DNA of 35,355 nt from an uncultured Eubacteriales bacterium (GTDB lineage Bacteria > Bacillota > Clostridia > Peptostreptococcales > Anaerovoracaceae). Shown here piece after piece: positions 31,615-35,355 of the stretch (positions within the stretch are counted from its first letter, which is position 1; every line of letters starts with the position of its first letter). The stretch lies in contig CADADV010000019.1 of NCBI GenBank assembly GCA_902786815.1, positions 1 through 35,355 on the forward strand. Direction: 5' to 3'. The notes under the pieces are model-generated. The model was not told the DNA's origin. It saw only the letters and a list, made by a program, of their open reading frames with translations, and ran no database searches. A program made the translations under genes and the position numbers.

Positions 31615-32811
31615 ATGAGAGCGACGATCATAGTGTTGGACTCACTTGGTGTTGGGGAACTCCCCGATGCGGAAAAATACGGGGACAGAGGCGCTGATAC
31701 CCTTGGGCACATCCTTGACAATTACCCCCTTGATATTCCGAATCTGCGCAGTCTGGGACTGGGCAATATCGAGCGGCCGGAGGATCCGTCCGGAAAGGTC
31801 GCAGGCGGAAGACTCGCGGTTCCTGCTCCGGAAGGCGTATACGGACGACTGGCGGAAAAATCAGCAGGAAAGGATACGATCACGGGTCATTGGGAAATCG
31901 CCGGCATTGAAACGAAGGTGCCGTTCAAGACCTACCACAACGGTTTTCCGAAGGAACTGATGGATGAGTTCGAGAAACGGATCGGAAGGGGCTGGATCGG
32001 AAACTGTGTCGCTTCTGGGACCGAGATCATCGAACAGCTCGGCGCGGAGCACGAAGCAACAGGGAAGGTCATCGTCTACACTTCCGCCGACAGCGTGTTT
32101 CAGATCGCGGCGAATACGGCCGTCGTCCCCCTGGAAGAGCTCTATCGGATCTGCACGATCGCCAGGCAGCTTCTGGTGGGTGAGTACTCCTGCGGACGCG
32201 TGATCGCCCGGCCGTATATCATTGGTCCGGACGGGAAACGGACCCGGACTGCGGACCGGCATGACTACGCGGTCTCTCCGCCGGAAAAAACCATGCTCGA
32301 CATCGTCTCGGATGCCGGCCTGACCGTCTATTCCGTCGGCAAGATCAGGGATATCTTCAACGGACAGGGCGTAACAGAGGCGGTCCATACAGAAAGCAAC
32401 GATGACGGCGTTACAAAGACCATCGAAGCGCTGCATAAAGACTTCAGCGGTCTGATCTTCACGAATCTCGTGGATTTCGATTCCAAGTACGGACACAGAA
32501 GGGATCCCGCCGGCTACGGGAAGGCGATCGAAGAATTTGATGCTCGTCTGCCGGAGATCCGTTCCGCAATGAGGGAAGATGATATCCTGTTCCTCTGCGC
32601 CGACCATGGGAACGATCCGATCCACACCGGTTTCGACCATACGCGGGAGCATATTTTCTGTCTGGCCTGCGGCGGGACGCTGAAGAAGGGAATCGATCTG
32701 GGAACGAGAAATTCCTATGCGGACATCGGCGCGACGGTCACCGAATACCTGACCGGACAGAAAAACGCTACTGCGGTCGGGGAGAGCTTCCTCGGACAGA
32801 TCACACAGTAA
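31615..32811 (+). CDS. deoB: Phosphopentomutase
   Basis: The 398-residue protein interconverts ribose (or deoxyribose) 1-phosphate and 5-phosphate, linking nucleoside breakdown to the pentose phosphate pathway. Alkaline-phosphatase-superfamily metal residues are visible in VLDSLGVGELPDA, GADTLGH, the phosphothreonine segment AGKDTITGHWE, and later ADHGNDP and DHTREH. GGAAGGTGA lies upstream of the ATG. It ends the sfp operon, with a strong terminator 38 bases downstream. Transketolase at 18904-20676 would handle its pentose product. Confidence 0.96.
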   Translation: MRATIIVLDSLGVGELPDAEKYGDRGADTLGHILDNYPLDIPNLRSLGLGNIERPEDPSGKVAGGRLAVPAPEGVYGRLAEKSAGKDTITGHWEIAGIETKVPFKTYHNGFPKELMDEFEKRIGRGWIGNCVASGTEIIEQLGAEHEATGKVIVYTSADSVFQIAANTAVVPLEELYRICTIARQLLVGEYSCGRVIARPYIIGPDGKRTRTADRHDYAVSPPEKTMLDIVSDAGLTVYSVGKIRDIFNGQGVTEAVHTESNDDGVTKTIEALHKDFSGLIFTNLVDFDSKYGHRRDPAGYGKAIEEFDARLPEIRSAMREDDILFLCADHGNDPIHTGFDHTREHIFCLACGGTLKKGIDLGTRNSYADIGATVTEYLTGQKNATAVGESFLGQITQ

Positions 32812-32848
32812 TTCTGCTGCGTTTCATTAACAAATTTTAATAAACAAA

Positions 32849-32884
32849 AGCCCTCGAATCGTTGATGCAGAGGGCTCTTTTTTT
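32849..32884 (+). terminator. Terminator of the sfp-deoB operon
   Basis: AGCCCTC (32849-32855) pairs with GAGGGCT (32870-32876), followed by C and a run of seven T. Confidence 0.9.
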
Positions 32885-32926
32885 GTACAATTATTGTGTG
32901 TAATCATTGTTATCGGAGGAAGTGTT

Positions 32927-35080
32927 ATGAGAAAGAAAATCATATGCTTTGCCTTATCAGCCATGCTCATCCTGACATTTATCCCGCAGATCACATTTGC
33001 GGCTGAGGATGATGCTATCGATATGGCCGAGGGAGAAGAGATAACAACAGAGGCGCAGGAAGAGGAGCAGTCTGAAGATCCCGAAGAATATCTGGATGAA
33101 GAGTCTGACCTGGAAGAGTCTGAGATGGGGGAGTCTGAGATGGAAGAGTCTGAGATGGGGGAGTTCGATCAGGAAGATCCGGAGGAAGACCCTGAAGATA
33201 TGGATTCTGACGATGAGGATACAGACGAGGAAGCTTCAGAAAGTGAGTTCAGCGGGGTAATTACTGGTTTTGCGCCCCTGGAAACAGATGAATATTATTA
33301 CGAAGGAGATCCGGAAGAAGGAGAACTGACAATCAGTCTGCCAACGGACCTCGGTGTTTACCTGAACGAAAGCGACGAGATCACTGAGATCCCGGTTACC
33401 TGGGAAGCAGTTGAGGATTTTGACAATACGGATTTCTATTTCTATTCTATGAAGCCTGTCTGGGATGACAACATCGTTCTTTCCGAGGGCTTTGATGAAC
33501 TGGTTGACGTTCCGTGGATCACGGTCTACAGACAGGAACCTGAAAATACTGATATTGAGCCGATCATGACAGAAGATGAGCTTGATCCGATCTACACAGA
33601 AGAGGCCGGACCGGTCGATCCGGAAACGGGAGAACCTGTTGAGACTGTGGATGAAATTCCCTGTGACGAAGTTTCTGATGACACGGCTGATGACGTATCT
33701 GATGACGTTATAGATGACGTTGATACTGATGACGAAGTCGATGAAGTCGACGAAGCTGCAGATGTCTCTTTGAAGGCTTTTGTATGCGAAACAGCAGGGG
33801 ACGTAGTCGATGCAGTGACGGAAGATGCTTATGCTGATACAGCCTCCAATACTGAGGCGATCTACAAGTATCTGACCCAGACAATGGGGCTGAATACGGC
33901 AGCTGCCTGTGGCGTCATGACCAACATCAACGCCGAGAGCGCCATGAGCCCGACTAATCTTCAGAACACATATAATTCCAGATTCGGTCTGTCCGATTCA
34001 GAATATACGAAACGCGTTGACAAAGGTAAAGGCAGCTATAAAACAAGCGGCGGCTCATCTAAAAACTTCAAGACGGACAGCGGCGGCTATGGTTTATGCC
34101 AGTGGACATCTTCCGGAAGAAAGACAAAGCTTCTCAACAGAGCGCTTTCACAAAAGACATCCATCGGTAATATCAATATGCAGCTGGGGTACTTGAACAC
34201 AGAACTGAAGAGTTATCCATCTGTACTTGCGACCTTGAAGAACGTGCCGAACAATGCGGCAGGTGCTTATATCGCTGCTGCTGAGTTCTGTCTGGTATTT
34301 GAAGCACCGGCCAATACCATAAGCACTGCGGCCTCAAGAGGCAAGAACTGTCTGTCCAAGTACTGGAAGACTTACAGCGGGACTTCGGCAAGTGCTTCCG
34401 GAACGTCGTTCTTATCCCTGTGCGGTTATTCCTATCCGTCCGCAGTCAAAAAAGGCAAGGGAATGGACGTGACGGGATATGTCGTATCCAATTACAATGT
34501 CACATCTCTTACAGGGAAAATCATAAACAGCAGCGGCAAGGCTGTTTATTCCAAGACAGTGCATCCGGGTACGACCGCTTTCAGAATCGGTCATCTCGAC
34601 GAAGCGATGAAATTCGCCAAACTGAGCTCCGGAAACTACACCTACAAACTGACGGCAAAAGACTCTAAAGGAAAGACTGTGACAGCAACGCACAAGTTCA
34701 CTGTCGCTACTACGAACACCACCACAAAGGTTCTGGGTTTTGCGACCGTGTCCAAACCGGCCTCAACCGATGAGACAACCGTCAAGCCTGTTTCCACAAC
34801 GACAACAACCGCAAAACCTGCCGCGAAGGTGAAAAAAGGCTATACAGGTACATTTCCGAAGCTTCCGAAGCGCGGTTATTTCAAAAAAGGCGATAAGGGC
34901 AAACAGGTCAAGAGACTGCAAAAGTTCCTCAAATGGTACGGCTACAAGATCAGCGTCGACGGCAAGTGCGGAAAGAATACCATCAAGACCGTCAAGAAAT
35001 TCCAGAAAGCTGTCGGCATGAAGGCGACAGGACGTTTCGGTAAGAAAACCCTGGCTAAAGCAAAAGCCGTAAAGAAATAA
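32927..35080 (+). CDS. Secreted phage-tail-lysozyme-like protein with acidic region and peptidoglycan-binding domain
   Basis: The 717-residue protein starts with a signal peptide (about 1-26). A very acidic region (27-110) with ESEMG/ESEME pentapeptides follows, then a less clear segment with a second Asp-rich stretch (248-276). Residues 310-483 match the phage tail lysozyme fold: GVMTNINAESAMSP holds the likely catalytic Glu337, and GGYGLCQWT is a typical companion. A beta-rich Ig-like segment (about 500-595), a Thr/Pro-rich linker (595-635) and a C-terminal peptidoglycan-binding domain (648-717; KGDKGKQVKRLQKFL) complete it. GGAGGA at about 32915 marks the ATG at 32927. It is not in a prophage and is probably a cell-wall lytic or remodelling enzyme. 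Confidence 0.87.
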   Translation: MRKKIICFALSAMLILTFIPQITFAAEDDAIDMAEGEEITTEAQEEEQSEDPEEYLDEESDLEESEMGESEMEESEMGEFDQEDPEEDPEDMDSDDEDTDEEASESEFSGVITGFAPLETDEYYYEGDPEEGELTISLPTDLGVYLNESDEITEIPVTWEAVEDFDNTDFYFYSMKPVWDDNIVLSEGFDELVDVPWITVYRQEPENTDIEPIMTEDELDPIYTEEAGPVDPETGEPVETVDEIPCDEVSDDTADDVSDDVIDDVDTDDEVDEVDEAADVSLKAFVCETAGDVVDAVTEDAYADTASNTEAIYKYLTQTMGLNTAAACGVMTNINAESAMSPTNLQNTYNSRFGLSDSEYTKRVDKGKGSYKTSGGSSKNFKTDSGGYGLCQWTSSGRKTKLLNRALSQKTSIGNINMQLGYLNTELKSYPSVLATLKNVPNNAAGAYIAAAEFCLVFEAPANTISTAASRGKNCLSKYWKTYSGTSASASGTSFLSLCGYSYPSAVKKGKGMDVTGYVVSNYNVTSLTGKIINSSGKAVYSKTVHPGTTAFRIGHLDEAMKFAKLSSGNYTYKLTAKDSKGKTVTATHKFTVATTNTTTKVLGFATVSKPASTDETTVKPVSTTTTTAKPAAKVKKGYTGTFPKLPKRGYFKKGDKGKQVKRLQKFLKWYGYKISVDGKCGKNTIKTVKKFQKAVGMKATGRFGKKTLAKAKAVKK
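33101..33175 (+). repeat. 15-bp coding minisatellite, five units
   Basis: Five in-frame 15-base units of the type GAGTCTGAGATGGRR encode ESDLE, ESEMG, ESEME, ESEMG and EFDQE. The middle three differ at only two bases. Copy number changes would alter the length of the acidic region without breaking the frame. Confidence 0.85.
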
Positions 35081-35109
35081 TTCAAAATACAGTTCTGCAG
35101 AATTAGTCA

Positions 35110-35138
35110 TTGAAGTCCGGCGGGATTTAGGTTATACT
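35110..35138 (+). promoter_or_regulatory. tRNA-Ser promoter with flanking inverted repeat
   Basis: TTGAAG (35110-35115) and TATACT (35133-35138) are 17 bases apart. The perfect inverted repeat GCGGGATT/AATCCCGC (35120-35127 and 35140-35147) brackets the -10. It could instead be a weak terminator of the upstream lysozyme-like gene. Confidence 0.55.
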
Positions 35139-35164
35139 TAATCCCGCTGTTGATATTTATACCA

Positions 35165-35253
35165 GGAAGCGTATCGAAGTGGTCATAACGAGCCGCACTC
35201 GAAATGCGGTTGTCCTCCGGGGCACGTGGGTTCGAATCCCACCGCTTCCGCCA
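35165..35253 (+). tRNA. tRNA-Ser, anticodon CGA
   Basis: The 89-base class II tRNA folds with a 7-bp acceptor stem (GGAAGCG with CGCTTCC), a D arm, an anticodon stem CCGCA/TGCGG with loop CTCGAAA, a long serine-type variable arm and a T arm GTGGG-TTCGAAT-CCCAC. The anticodon CGA at 35200-35202 reads UCG. The discriminator G and 3' CCA are encoded. Confidence 0.97.
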
Positions 35254-35257
35254 AATG

Positions 35258-35311
35258 AAAGGGGCTGTTGCACTAGACATTTGAGAATGTTGAGGCCACA
35301 GCCCCTTTTTC
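35258..35311 (+). terminator. Terminator of tRNA-Ser, member of a dispersed palindrome family
   Basis: AAAGGGGCTGT (35258-35268) pairs with ACAGCCCCTTT (35298-35308), and a T-run of six ends at 35311. An inner hairpin ACATT/AATGT lies at 35277-35290. The left arm matches the minus-strand copy at 55-100 of the window. Confidence 0.85.
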
Positions 35312-35355
35312 ATGCCCTGACCCATATCAAACAGGGTAAAACCGATATCATATAC

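Noticed and set aside
31861-32652. Minus-strand 263-codon frame opposite deoB
   Set aside because: It is a shadow of a confidently identified gene, with no ribosome site or recognisable domain.
35107-35325. Minus-strand 72-codon protein containing WDSNPR
   Set aside because: It is the antisense of tRNA-Ser and its terminator. This peptide is a well-known false translation of tRNA genes.

Overview
The window reads as about 35 kb of chromosome from an anaerobic Firmicute of the class Clostridia. The evidence is AAGGAGG-type ribosome binding sites, sigma-A style promoters (often with an extended TGN -10), a split transketolase, an NADP-type glutamate dehydrogenase, a crotonase, a YerC/TrpR-like regulator and FtsEX with a coiled-coil M23 hydrolase. 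A family XIII / Anaerovoracaceae-like lineage is my guess only. No phage, plasmid, insertion sequence with a transposase, rRNA operon or CRISPR array is visible.

Layout. 1-600: a non-coding block with a 21-bp hairpin and a 74-bp tandem repeat array of five hairpin units. 657-2350: an AlkD-like DNA repair protein and a small E2-like acyltransferase whose usual catalytic His is Glu. 2357-9727: an acyl-carrier-protein based cluster (MaoC hydratase, ACP, metallo-beta-lactamase hydrolase, LuxE-LuxC fusion, short acyl-adenylating ligase, Fe-S aldo/keto reductase and a LarA/DUF2088 gene broken by one frameshift). 9775-10551: a crotonase with its own promoter. 10554-10746: nested inverted repeats between convergent genes. 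10763-12274 (minus): mgtE, divergent from gdhA (12548-13915). 14163-17745: a TRAP transporter (lipoprotein SBP, small and large membrane subunits) plus an unrecognised zinc-ribbon membrane protein.

17889-20676: nnrD and the two halves of transketolase. 20688-26334: ftsE, ftsX, an M23 cell-wall hydrolase, recJ and a CtpA-type protease. 26441-26740: a YerC-like TrpR-family regulator. 26831-32811: a tightly packed operon (Sfp-type PPTase, MBL hydrolase, recX, tcdA, unknown gene, rmuC, phosphoesterase, deoB) that appears to start with an almost leaderless promoter and ends at a strong terminator. 32927-35080: a secreted lysozyme-like protein. 35165-35253: tRNA-Ser(CGA), followed by a terminator that shares about 19 bases with the hairpin at the left end of the window.

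The most interesting functional unit is 2357-9727. A ligase, a carrier protein, an acyl-protein synthetase domain and an acyl reductase domain together suggest that a carboxylic acid is activated, carried on ACP and reduced to an aldehyde, which the aldo/keto reductase could reduce further. There is no luxAB, so this is not a light-emitting system. Its product cannot be read from the sequence.
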